64,000 nt of DNA from Diprion similis (Eukaryota > Arthropoda > Insecta > Hymenoptera > Diprionidae): the NCBI RefSeq assembly GCF_021155765.1, contig NC_060116.1, positions 372,001 through 436,000 of the forward strand. Reading direction: 5' to 3'. Below the pieces are notes generated by a model, which was not told the DNA's origin, searched no databases, and saw only the letters and a list, made by a program, of their open reading frames with translations. Positions 20,007 through 31,493 of this stretch are shown here, piece after piece. Numbering within the stretch: position 1 is the stretch's first letter; each line of letters begins with the position of its first letter. The translations under genes and the position numbers were made by a program.

Positions 20007-23000
20007 GTATCAATGAGCATCTACATTTTCCACATACATAACCTGACAGATATACCTTCTATATCATTAGATTTGTACGAGAAAGTACATCGCCCAGCTT
20101 AGCATGCACTGTCGAACAAAAATCAGTCCAGCGCACAACATTGGCGGCAAATCATACGTTGTAACATCGATGATGGACAACGTTGAAGTAAATAGAACCT
20201 ACAGAATGTCACGAGTGTGCGGCGTCAGCTGATATGTATGTAGATAGCAATATGTTTTGGCAATGAAGTATCGTCACTTGGATATCTAGTTTAACATGTG
20301 GATGCGAGTATGCTATTGCTTTTTTCAAGTGAGTTCACCAACGAAGCGTAGATCTTGCACCTACAGAAGTCAGCTGGTACTGGTAAAAAGCGAAGGACAA
20401 GGCTTGGAATATACAGAAAACTGGCTTGCAAAATGGGTTCTCATTAATCAACATGTTTTGGCAACAGTCTGTTAAATCAGTTGTCGCTGAGGTACTTGCT
20501 GGCGTTAGGGTTTCCTCGTTCGACCTTGCCACCTCCAAATGTTGATTGTATTATATTCTATGCGAGCTGGTCCTAGGTCTGTTGTTGTTCGGTTCCTGTT
20601 TATTCATTTATTCTCATAGGGGTCGGACATGTTTGTGCTACATAATACAAGCATTGTCAAGGTCGGCAGATAATTACTTCAACACTATTTATGAGCTGAT
20701 ATATTCTTTGAGTCATAGCTTTGATGGAGAACATGCATCAAACGCATAGTGCTGTTTTACGTAATTTGTTTTTCTACCTATCCTGTTGATTAAAACGTTC
20801 TTGCTATATTTTAGACACTCAAAGCTTCGATGAGAACTCGTGAGACATGGGCATGGACAGCTACTTTTACAGATATGAACGACTGAATGCAGGATCAAAC
20901 ACCAGCATCGAGGGATCATTGACTTGAGAAATTAGTGAAAAATCACTAGTGAAAGCACTAGAATTTTTGGATGTACCTTATCGAATATCAGCAATATGCT
21001 GAATATCTCCGAACGTTTAGGAACTACTTGGAGATTAGTGGAATTCAAACTGTTTTCAAGTATTCAGAATCATCAGGAAATCGCTTGTGAATTGTTGATA
21101 GTTTCAAAGCGAGAAGCTCCTCGACCATTATGATAGAATCTATTCATAAATTTCTTCGAGCAACTTTATGGTGCATTATAAGTAGTTTTATAATATCACT
21201 TTAGGAGGATTTCAGATTTTTACACATTTATAATTTGGAGTCAGGTCTATCAGAAAGTGTAAAGCGATATCAATTTAACAGCATAGTTTTATGCATGTAG
21301 ATTTGGTACTTCGAAGTTAAAGTTCATAAAATGGAAGATAATTCATACATGTTTACTCTTGATGCTGTGTAGCTTTCAACGATCAAGTCTTGTGCAACGT
21401 GACTTTGTTTGACTAATTTTTTTATTACGTAGCACCTGATTCAGAAACGAGTTTCACCTGGAGTTCAAATTGATAAACTTTAATCAAAAACTCAATTTGG
21501 TCTTGACATCGAGATTCGATGATAAATATTTGAAGAACTATGGAAACTTGGGCTGCTTGTCGCTTTGCAAATAATCTCAATCGCTCGAAACGCAAAGTAT
21601 ATGGAACGATATACGTAGCATTGAGTGCTCAGTGTATCGAACATAGTCAAGTGGATAAAGTCGAACGGATAAAATATATCTTGCTTATTATAATTGATCT
21701 TCCGGGATAAAAGATAAACCTTCTAACAAACAAAGTCAACAGTACGAATCTCAGTGCAAACTTATAAATTTCAAGAAAAGAACTGTTGACACTGATTCAA
21801 TTCGTGCGATATAATGAAACAAAGTGATGTTCATGTGTTTCATAGTCTGAGGTTTAGAACTAACAATAAGTAAAAATATACAATTTAGCCGTAATTATTA
21901 GACCACTTCAAATTGGTTTGATGAATAGCAGAGTTCTCGACACGGCTAAATGCAGAGCTATTAGTCCTGGAAAGCCTAAGTTTATGCTCATGTAATGGGG
22001 TGAACTTGGTTACACAATTTATAAAACCTTCGAACAAACTAGATGCTACGATAAAACCGTCTTGAAATAACCACCACTTTGTTCCAAAGTAATCCTCTGC
22101 ATTTTAAAGCTATCAGTGTCTACAGTAGTTTGTACATAACAGTAAGGAACGAGTAACAAACATATTTATACAGGAAAGTAGTGATATGCTCCCAAGAAAC
22201 ACCTCTGATGCAAAATTTTTTGCCAAGTACATTAAAAATATGGTCATTACCCACAAAAATACCTGCTCTGATCAAAAATGTACGCACATAATCACCTCGT
22301 ACCAAAAAAGATTCAAATAGCATACTACTCCCAAGTACATATCTTTTAATTCACTATAATAGCATGGTTGATTTTGAAATGGTAACGAAGTGTGAACAAA
22401 AAACAAAATTACTGATAGATTGACGAAAATCCAAAAAATAAGATATAATTAATATGTGAAACTTAGCGGGCCTCTTTCAGGACATGATACTTACATGAAG
22501 CGATGATGGAATTCAGTTTATTCTTGAAAATATTTTTCTAAAAAGAGATTCGCCAAGTATCTCTTACTAATTTGATTTTTTTTCTACAATTTCATCAGTG
22601 TATGAGTTGATTTGTTTTTAAATCATACTGAATTACCATTTCCAGTTTTAATCATGCTTTCATTGCGAATTAAAAGACATGTAGTATTTGCCAGTAATAT
22701 GAGATTGGATTTTTTTTATTTTTGCGCGAGGTGATGCATACATTTTTGATGGAAATAGGTATTTTTGGGAGTAATGAGCATATTATTAATGTACTATGCT
22801 AAAGTTTTTTGCACCAGAGGTGCTTTTGGGGTGATCCATACTACTTTTCAATCTCTGTATTAATTTACTGATTGCCTTGTCATAATTATAAGGAGAGTGA
22901 AGTAAGTTACTTTTTACTTGTCCGATCTGCCCAAGCGCGACAGTCGAAAGTTACTCGTGAGTTGTATGGTAGGTCCATACTACATTTCTATCTCTGTATT

Positions 23001-24261
23001 GTTTTATCAATTCTATCGCCCGATAGAGGTGATGGAAGTGGAATAATTTTTCACCAATTATAGCTACCATCTATTATACAATAAAGTTTGTATTTTACTA
23101 ATGAAATTGATGTTTGGTTTCCCGACAGTTTCACATTCTTATGTTGCAGAACGCACATTTATGTACCTAAATAATTTCCGAAGCAATCGGATCATGATTT
23201 TATGCAGTTGATTGCATGCATTGTGATGCTTATGACCATTGTCGTGAAAGGTTCACGAATTTTCGTAATGCAGCGAGACATGTTTATGCAGGTGTTTCTA
23301 CTATTCAACCTGGTTAGAAGATGAGCACTGCGTTACCTATTGGTGTGCAGAGGTACCTTGGTACAAAACTGCGCGCCATCTAGCGGTGTCCGGTGGTACC
23401 TTGGTACCTTGGTACCAAGCTCTGCATTACCACAGTGGAAGGGGGCCACGTCGGCGATTTCGAGGCATTTTTTACCGACTTTTCATGCATGCCGGTAATT
23501 TCTTACCGACATTACACGCATACATTACTGGCATGCGCGTAATATTGGTAACAAATGTCACCAAAATGAGATTTCGGTGTTCTTCGTAATCGAAAACCAG
23601 ATTAGCTGCCATTTCGTCAATTCACCATCAAATCTCATGGGACTGGGCTCAAAATGGGTGTTTCGTCACCGCCGAGTGGGATCATACCGGATAGTTTGGT
23701 CAATTCAGTGTAACTGTGAAAATTTGGCCAATTTCTGTGGGTGGTAACTAATCTGTGAATTTTTTTTCAAAATTTTGAAAAAGTAAAAAGACGCTTTACT
23801 TTTTGCCAAAATAAGGCATTAACTGCCCAAGTTTCACTCTGATCGCTTGAGCGGTATAGGAGTTTTGCATCCCCGCGTTTTCGAGGTGTACAACGGGTCT
23901 TTATATGCACCTTAATAGCTCCATTCTCTACGCAATTCCAAACAAAAAGACTTCATTTTCATTTAATGCAGAAATAAAGAAATGGTACTAAAATTACGAA
24001 ATCGCGATAGTCAATTCGTAATACGTAAACGTCGAAATCAACCAAGGTACCTGCTTAATACTAAGAGGTCATTAAAAATAATTCAAAAAGTATATCACGA
24101 TTACTTTCACCTTTTCAAACAAAATTTGTATATCCTGTAAATCCTTAACAACAATCTAGGTTTTCATTCGTTCAATTATTACGATAGGATGGTCACGCTT
24201 CTGATATCGTATCAATACATGGAATACACAAAGTACATTGTGGTAGTATTGTACATAACGA
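20007..24261. other. AT-rich stretch without recognised genes
   Basis: Only short frames. Repeats noted: the GAGAGTGAAGTAAGTTAC element at about 22835-23050 (two adjacent partial units) and GGTACCTTGGTACC words at about 23350-23420. No conserved protein motif seen. Confidence 0.4.
22835..23050 (+). repeat. Short repeat, two partial units, shared with 19265-19420
   Basis: GATCCATACTAC/GGTCCATACTAC followed by TTTCTATCTCTGTATT occurs at about 22835 and about 22970. The linking AAGGAGAGTGAAGTAAGTTAC also occurs at about 19333. Spacing between units is about 135 bases. Class unknown. Confidence 0.5.
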
Positions 24262-24540
24262 GTGTTTAACGAAGCAGTGGAGTACTGCATTGTAAGGTAC
24301 GGCATGAGGCTGAAGTTAGTAAAGTTGATGTAATGATTTGCATTTTGAGAAATCCGTTATCTCGCAATTGTTAAAGTGTCTGAAATGCAAACGAAGCTGC
24401 GGAGTGCTACATTGTCACGTGCGGCAATACTCCACACGAGTGTTGATTGTGGTTATTTTGCACACGGCGCGTGTTTAACGAAGCTGCGAAGTGCTACATT
24501 GTAACGTGTAATAACACTGCGCACGGGCGATGATCGTTGT
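24262..24540 (+). repeat. Three degenerate repeats of about 105 bp
   Basis: The phrase AACGAAGCtGcGgAGTgCTaCATTGTaACGTgcGGCA occurs in variant form at about 24267, 24390 and 24476. Spacing is 124 then 86 bases, so units have indels. No function seen. Confidence 0.5.
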
Positions 24541-25002
24541 GTATAAACCCACTGCTAGTGAAACCTTACATGTTTGTTGCGGGCTGATTGGTGTTATGTA
24601 TTAATTTCAGAATTTGTAAAAGTTGTAATTATACTATATTTTCAAATCACAGCATTATAAGCAGCGGCTGATGAATTACCTCACAAAAATTGAGATCTTT
24701 CGTTATAACTGACACAAGCAATAAACAATGCCGACTGTAAAACTCGTTTTCACAAAAAATTCTTTCAATTTCAATCCAAATATCGTGTCAATATCAGTGG
24801 CGTAACTAGACTTTTCGGGCCCCAATTCGAAACAAATTGACGGGACCCCCCTCCCCCCATGCCTATGGAAAAAATCGTCGACCATCGACCTTCGGACAAT
24901 AAATCGGTAGTAGACATCTGAAAGCTTGATTTCACTATAAACGAATCAAAACTAAAACTGCAATTAATCTTTAATCTTGAATTACAGCTTATACGTATAT
25001 AT

Positions 25003-28000
25003 TGTTACGAAGAGTAAAATCACCCGTTTTACCCCCCCCTTTCTTACCGACCGTAGTAGCGTAGTGCTAGCACTCGAGACTATGGAGCGGGAGGACGTGA
25101 GTTCAAATCCCCACAGAGTCAAGGTAGCCCTGAGCGGCAACTTGCAAAAAACGTGAGACGGGTCACGCCGTTCAGGCGTGGACTTGACTCACGGTGGTTT
25201 GAGTTTGAGTCCGGCTACACCTGGACAAGGTTTTTCCGGCGTTTTCCCTTGTCCCTCGTGCGAATGCGGGTGTTTCTATATATTGCGACCCGTCAATCGA
25301 TGCTTGCCTACTGGGGATCGTGTCAGCAGCAAAGATGAGGACAAATGAGGCTTTCGATACGTCACAAAATTTAAGAAATTGTTAAATCGGTTAATCAGGC
25401 TGAAAAGGTATAATTCTCCGAAATAAATAAAAAGGAAATTTGTTGGGCACCAGGTACGATATACCAGGATAATCTGAAAGAGAAAGAAGGTAAAAGGGAA
25501 AAGGGAACTCGGTAGCTCAGTATTTGGCGGAGGGGAGTGGCCGGATAGTGAACGTACAACACACTTTTCTACTATAAAAATTGCCCAAAATTAAGATAAC
25601 GAAATGTTACCTTATTAATAGAGACGGAAGTAGGTCTCAAAATTACCTAGATCGTACACAGTCCTCGGTGAAGGGTGGTAACAAACAAAGGATAATTTAA
25701 AAGACTCGATACAAGAAACGAAAATAATAACGGGACTAAAAATAAAACAATCTTCTTCGATCGAATTACACGGAAAATTAAAACTCGTTACAGAATAGAA
25801 ACAGTAACATAAATTGCGATAAACAATCTTTAATAAGCGATATACAAATAAAATTAAACTCGATACAACGCGAAAATAATAATGCTAACTAAAATCAACG
25901 ACAGTCTTCGGTAAATACAATACAAGAAAAATTAACGAATTGAGGTACGGAACAAACTAAACGAGACAGCTTTTAACGGAAGACTCCATATAATACAAAA
26001 GAGTTGAAAACGATATACAAGCGTCAGCTGTCACGAGACTAGAACTCGTCCAATGACAAAAGAATTGTAACAAAGTCTTAACGCTAAATTATAACCGGTA
26101 ACAATATTTTGAACAAAACGAGATGCTATTTATTGCGCACGCGTGAGCCTATCTTAAAGAGGAGCGTACAGTCGCGCGGCTCACATCACAACGAGGAGAG
26201 GGCACGGTGGCGTAACCACTCAGGGAGCGTCCGATTTACGGCTCGAGCGCACTGGCGTAGCGCGGCTTCGACCCACTAAGATATTTCGATATCTCGAACA
26301 CAGCGCCACACGGTAGCGTGAAGTTAGCGCGGGGACGATTCGAACGGAGACGCCACAAAGATGGCCGCAACCGACGCTATTGCGCAATGTTACACAACTG
26401 TTGCGCAAATATACGAGATACAATTTTTGACTAACGGTCACACGACAATGAGATCAAATACAATATTTAATTTAATGAGAACAATAACCGAAACAATATT
26501 TTAAAACGATATAACAGTTAATTACCTGAAAACACGAGAAAACTAGAATGACGCCGTCGCTACGTGGACGCGGGGAGAGCGGGCCTTGCGGGGTAAAATT
26601 AACAGAAATTCGGGAACACAATTAGGGACGTTAATAATTAAGCAGGCTCGTCGAAATGGTCATTAATAAAATCAATCAGCCACACGAAAACCCGAGATAC
26701 GGAAAATTACGACCCAAACGGTCACCAAGACAAAAGGAAAGCTATTGCGTCTCAGGGGTTCGAGCGGTAACAAAAACTCACTTACGTTAGAAGAGCAGAA
26801 ATTACTCCCTCGTAACACTAATTAAGAGTTCTGGCGGTTAGTCGCAGACTCATAACACAAAAACAAAACGTTAAGTAAGTAAAACGCGGTAACAATAACA
26901 GAAACGATATCAAAGGAACGATATGAAAAAGGTAACAAGGTACGATAGCGAAAAGGCACGTCTAATCGGAACGAATCGAGATGCAGACGTAAGAACGTTT
27001 GGGCATTCTTCCGCGCAGCGTCGTTGTTGCAACGGCGTTGCCTGCCGAACTTCTTAAGCGGCACGTTAGTTGGTAGCACTTCCTGGGCATGATTTCTGGC
27101 AGGCCTCGCAGTACACGCAGCGTTCGCCGTGCCTAACCCCTTCGGAATGCGTGGGCGGTACTCGAAGCGGTACTGAGCCTGTAGAGGGCTCTTTGATGTT
27201 CCCGAGGTTGTTAGCAATCTTCACATTCTGGCATGGACATCCCTCATAACTGATCTGGCCGATTTCAGATTCATCGGACCAGGGCGACGAAACGGCATTG
27301 AGCGGGCATGTTAATCAGGCGAGTAGATTCGCTCGCATTTCTCGGCTCAGTAGAAGATGTTGCTGGCGGCAGCCTCGTAGCTCTCGGGAACGTGTGCGGG
27401 GGAGGCACGGGTACTGACTGCGAGGCGTTGAGCCACCTGCCAGGGTGGTTTCATCATCGTAGATGTACCCTCGGTGTCGGACTGTCGGTAGCTGCTCTAT
27501 TTCCCTCCTCTCTCCGCCTTTTACGCTCAGGATAGCTCGGGATAGGTGGGAAGAAGGGAAACAAAATCGAGAGAAATTAGTCATAGAACTTAAAATTACA
27601 TAGGTGACCATATCGATTGCCTGTATTCCTTGCTGCCTTTTTTCAATAACAGGGATATCGGAGGTCATATAATGCGGTGCAAATCGCCGTGTTACAATAT
27701 ATAGGTATATTTATATACTTATATACAATAACCTGTCTGCTTGCTCGTACACTATGTACCCCCCCCCCTCTCTCTCTCTAGTCTTAAGTTAGGTTAAGAA
27801 TTGGCCAACATTGTAATGGACATGAATAAAAGTATATCTATATCTATATCTTTCTAATGATCTTGTAGCCGGCATATGACGCAATAAAACTAAGCCCTTG
27901 TACGTCAAAAAGTGAAGACGGTTGCTGCGCCAACCGGTATTATTGTAAAAACAGATCTGTTTCAGACTTTAAGCTGATAACACGTTCTTTACTCCAAATA

Positions 28001-28097
28001 CATTTTTCTCCAAGCACATTTTTTATTTAGCGCCTTTTAATTGCCTGCCTGACTAAGCTTCTTACCCTCGTTCTACTCGTTACGCTAAAGTGTAACA
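25003..28097 (+). repeat. 5' LTR (3,095 bases, expanded)
   Basis: It starts TGTTACGAAGAGTAAAATC and ends CGCTAAAGTGTAACA. The part from about 27139 is repeated in the 3' LTR. The additional 25050-27138 segment holds a tRNA-like/SINE-like piece (25055-25330) and unrecognised DNA with short frames on the minus strand. Frames at 27308-27535 (+) and 27315-27668 (-) have exact counterparts in the 3' LTR, so they are LTR sequence and not separate genes. Confidence 0.8.
25055..25330 (+). repeat. tRNA-derived SINE-like segment inside the 5' LTR
   Basis: A box-A-like TAGCGTAGTGC at about 25061 and a box-B-like GAGTTCAAATCCCC at about 25099 have RNA polymerase III promoter spacing. A second block with GTTTGAGTTTGAGTCCGGCT follows. 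The head cannot be folded with confidence into a working tRNA and no anticodon is assigned. A tRNA-derived SINE is the best guess. Confidence 0.4.
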
Positions 28098-28155
28098 CTG
28101 GTGTCAGAATCGGGATTTAAAGCTTTTTCCTCGCGAGTCAATTCAGTGCGCGAAT

Positions 28156-29210
28156 TTGAAGATGAGTACCAGTTGTTCGACCCGCTCACACCACCGGGAA
28201 AGTTGTGGCGATAGCCCCTCACTGAGAGCAGACCCACAAGTTCCCGAGCAAACTCTTGCGGCTCCAGAAGCTGCACCGACGGTGACCCCCGTTGCAACAC
28301 CTTCGACGTCCACCGTCACAGCTTTGGACCTTCTGAAGGTCCTTCAGGCTCAACAGGAAGCCACTGAGAGACAACGAGAAGCCGCTGAGCGTCATCAGCA
28401 GCATCTGATGGATGGGGACAACAAGAGGCCCAGACACGTTTAGAAGAAGTTTCGCGATCTATTTGCTACGACGATGTCCACCTTCCAGTCGTTGCACCAG
28501 TCTGCGGTTACACCGCAAAATTCTCCTGTCCCCACGCCTCGTCCTTCTCCTCGCCAGATCTTTTCGGACCAGGCTACCCAGGATTCAAGGTCTGTCCCTC
28601 TTACTAGAAAACTTGACTGTTCTCCGATTTCGAGACCTAGAGTAGTAACCGAGACCCACTTTCCCGAGCTACTATCAAATGCTCAACCTCATTTCACTCA
28701 GTCAAATCAATTAGATAATCAGGGAGTACTCCGAGTTCCCTCTCAAACATTTGAAAAACCTATCTGTGCGTTAAAACCGCCCATTTTTTACGGAAAAATT
28801 CCGTGGGCTGAGTATGAAAGACAGTTTAACACAATTGCTAGACATAATCAGTGGGACTCCCCCATGAAAGCTCACAGCCTTGCCTCTTGTCTTAGAACGC
28901 CAGATTTGAATGTATTGACAGCTTTGTCAGAAGAAGAAATTTCTGACTTCGAAAAGTTCAGCTCCGCGTTAAAACTAAGATACGGCAATGATCACTTGAC
29001 GAAATTATGTACTGCTCAATTGCAAACTAGGAGACAGGGCAAACTAGAAGACTTGCCTCTCTCGGACAAGACATAGAGCGACTGTCGCGAATAGCTTTGC
29101 CAGACCACAAACCGTCACGTAATATATTAGCGACACAGGCTTTATTAAACGCTATTAACGACCCGGAGGTTGAAATGGCCGTTGGAACGTCGGGTTTAAC
29201 TTTCCTACGA
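28156..29210 (+). pseudogene. Gag-like polyprotein of the provirus, broken
   Basis: An N-terminal frame (28162-28443) begins MSTSCSTRSH, has a Pro/Ala/Thr-rich centre and a Gln/Glu coiled coil (LLKVLQAQQEATERQREAAE), and stops at TAG 28441-28443. The same-strand frame 28474-29076 carries AEYERQFNTIARHNQWDS and SALKLRYGNDHLT, a capsid-domain signature of Ty3/gypsy-like Gag. Near 29060 a frameshift moves the reading to a frame with DIERLSRIALPDHK...AINDPEVEMAV that ends at a TAG at 29217-29219. Three pieces thus make one Gag-like region. No CCHC knuckle is present before the next frame. Confidence 0.72.
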
Positions 29211-29211
29211 G

Positions 29212-29577
29212 ATGTTTAGCGGCGATTGTTTTATCGAGGCTCATCGCAGGTTAGGAAATTTTCGAGATTTCAAGGCTGATTTACTCACAAAAAGTTCTGC
29301 TCTTCTCGTTCAAGCGTTGGAACTCGGAGTAGATCTAATAGTTTATTTGCGAATTTCCCCAGAGACCTCTTTTGCTCGGATGAATTCTCGTGCGCGCAAG
29401 GAAGAGTCGGAGATTCCTCTGCAACTGCTTAGAACTATTCATGATGTTCACGAAGATTGCCTGGTTAGAGGCACTTTTTCTTCCTCTCCTACCCCCGTGA
29501 TAGTTATCAATGCAGAGGTTACAGCCGAACGGATCCATACAAACTTTACGGAAAGACTACTCTCCAATCCCTACTAG
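29212..29577 (+). CDS. Deoxynucleoside kinase-like protein (C-terminal two thirds) in a retroelement
   Basis: 121 codons, open. DLIVYLRISPETSFARM (about residues 41-57), the lid-type motif RARKEESEIPL (about 60-70) and LLRTIHDVHEDCLV (about 71-84) are the order and spacing of deoxyribonucleoside kinases (dNK/TK2/dCK family), as is the late hydrophobic strand TPVIVINAE (about 93-101). An upstream CFIEAHRR resembles the family's region after the substrate pocket. The N-terminal P-loop is missing, so no activity is expected from this frame alone. It overlaps the end of the gag frame by a few bases. Such a gene inside LTRs would be a host or viral capture. A chance match is unlikely over this length. 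Confidence 0.68.
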   Translation: MFSGDCFIEAHRRLGNFRDFKADLLTKSSALLVQALELGVDLIVYLRISPETSFARMNSRARKEESEIPLQLLRTIHDVHEDCLVRGTFSSSPTPVIVINAEVTAERIHTNFTERLLSNPY

Positions 29578-30453
29578 TTACCTTAACAGCAAAAAGCACA
29601 TGAAATTTGATTTTATTTAGAGTCTCCAGCGTTGATTTTATTATGCTCGGACGATAGAAGACTCAAGTTTTGTTTTGAAGGAGCTTTCGTTCTCGCGTCA
29701 GTTTTTGTTTCCTTCTAGAAGATTCTTCTTTGACTCGAGTTTTATATCGGACCGGCTCTGATTTCTTTATAGTCTGAATGGAGCCACGATTATTATTTTC
29801 ATGGTCGACAAACGATTATTTGATTTTCGTATTTTTCTAACCAATGTGTCAGATTTTACGAGAATTTCCAGGTCCCTTGACACAGACTTTTTCCGTCATC
29901 CCTCTGTTACTTTCTGAGGACGCCCAGTGGTCAACGGTTCCGGATTTAATCAGATAAGGCCGTTCTTTTATCAAATATCTGGTGTGCAGCTTCCAGAAGA
30001 ATCCTGGAACCAGCTCGCCACTTTCCTTATTCCCGTTCCTCAGAGTGGTGAGAATGCTCCTTTGGCCTGCGCCGATTTTAGACTACCGCTCGAACCTCTC
30101 CTGTCCCCGTGGTCCTCTTCCCGGATCATTTTGGCTCGATTTGGATTTTCTTGATTTCTGGAATTTGGGAACTGGCTGCTCTTTCAGATTTTACACGAAG
30201 CTGAAAACTACACACTTTTACACTGACCTTTGTGAAAACACGGCACATAAGATTTTAAGAGTTCAGTTTAATGCTCGACTATCTGCTCAAGGTCTTCTGT
30301 GGTTTACCTTGAGACTGTGGGCAAATGCCAGATAGCAGAAAGGGAGTCTTTGAATTTTTAGAGCCACAGCTCCGACTCACCTTCGAGCACCGTCTGTTAG
30401 ATCAAATTCACTATTGTTTTAATTTGTCAGAGTCGGAACGACTCTTTTCCTCG
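29578..30453 (+). other. Provirus 3' interior, unrecognised
   Basis: Three overlapping frames of 63-117 codons occur, for example 29927-30154 and 29982-30335, and an open frame MPDSRKGVFEFLEPQLRLTF from about 30325 into the G-run. No reverse transcriptase, integrase or envelope motif is visible. It may be a rearranged remnant of a third ORF. Confidence 0.35.
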
Positions 30454-31489
30454 GGGGGGGGGGGGGGGGGGGGGGGGGGGAGTTAGTGTTACAAAGGGTA
30501 AAATCACCCGTTTTACCCCCCCTTTCTTCTCCCTTCGGAATGCGTGGGCGGTACTCGAAGCGGTACTGAGCCTGTAGAGGGCTCTTTGATGTTCCCGAGG
30601 TTGTTAGCAATCTTCACATTCTGGCATGGACATCCCTCATAACTGATCTGGCCGATTTCAGATTCATCGGACCAGGGCGACGAAACGGCATTGAGCGGGC
30701 ATGTTAATCAGGCGAGTAGATTCGCTCGCATTTCTCGGCTCAGTAGAAGATGTTGCTGGCGGCAGCCTCGTAGCTCTCGGGAACGTGTGCGGGGGAGGCA
30801 CGGGTACTGACTGCGAGGCGTTGAGCCACCTGCCAGGGTGGTTTCATCATCGTAGATGTACCCTCGGTGTCGGACTGTCGGTAGCTGCTCTATTTCCCTC
30901 CTCTCTCCGCCTTTTACGCTCAGGATAGCTCGGGATAGGTGGGAAGAAGGGAAACAAAATCGAGAGAAATTAGTCATAGAACTTAAAATTACATAGGTGA
31001 CCATATCGATTGCCTGTATTCCTTGCTGCCTTTTTTCAATAACAGGGATATCGGAGGTCATATAATGCGGTGCAAATCGCCGTGTTACAATATATAGGTA
31101 TATTTATATACTTATATACAATAACCTGTCTGCTTGCTCGTACACTATGTACCCCCCCCTCTCTCTCTCTAGTCTTAAGTTAGGTTAAGAATTGGCCAAC
31201 ATTGTAATGGACATGAATAAAAGTATATCTATATCTATATCTTTCTAATGATCTTGTAGCCGGCATATGACGCAATAAAACTAAGCCCTCGTATGTCAAA
31301 AAGTGAAGACGGTTGCTGCACCAACCGGTATTATTGTAAAAACAGATCTGTTTCAGACTTTGAACTGATAACACGTTCTTTACTCCAAATACATTTCGCT
31401 CCAAGCATATTTTTCTTTTAGCGCCTTTTAATTGCTCGCCTGACTAAGCTTCTTACCCTCGTTTTTACTCGTTACGCTAAAGTGTAACA
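30454..31489 (+). repeat. Poly-G polypurine tract and 3' LTR (1,003 bases)
   Basis: About 27-28 consecutive G then AGTTAG precede TGTTACAAAGGGTAAAATC at 30487. The LTR ends at 31489 with GTGTAACA. It carries GGACATGAATAAAAG and (TATATC)n at about 31210-31240. Relative to the 5' LTR it has a junction at about 30525-30535 where about 2.1 kb is absent. Confidence 0.8.
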
Positions 31490-31493
31490 ATAT

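Larger units (their letters stand above)
25003..31489 (+). mobile_element. Gypsy-like LTR provirus, pol-less, with nucleoside-kinase-like ORF
   Basis: TGTTAC...GTAACA termini are flanked by a 4-bp duplication ATAT (24999-25002 and 31490-31493). The 5' LTR is 25003-28097 (3,095 bases) and the 3' LTR 30487-31489 (1,003 bases). They are nearly identical where they overlap, but the 3' one lacks about 2.1 kb. A primer-binding-like TGGTGTCAGAATCGGGA follows the 5' LTR. A run of about 28 G (30454-30480) precedes the 3' LTR where a polypurine tract belongs. The interior is only 2.4 kb: gag-like frames, then a kinase-like frame, then unrecognised DNA. No reverse transcriptase, RNase H or integrase is seen. 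Confidence 0.85.

Noticed and set aside
25055..25130. Functional tRNA gene
   Set aside because: Box A and B words are present but no cloverleaf or anticodon can be drawn with confidence.
26822..27217. 131-codon minus-strand frame
   Set aside because: Lies inside the expanded 5' LTR, has no recognised domain, and its first part is cut off in the 3' LTR.
27308..27668. Frames of 75 and 117 codons, identical to 30701-31061
   Set aside because: They lie in the two LTR copies of one provirus and are shared for that reason; no family motif.
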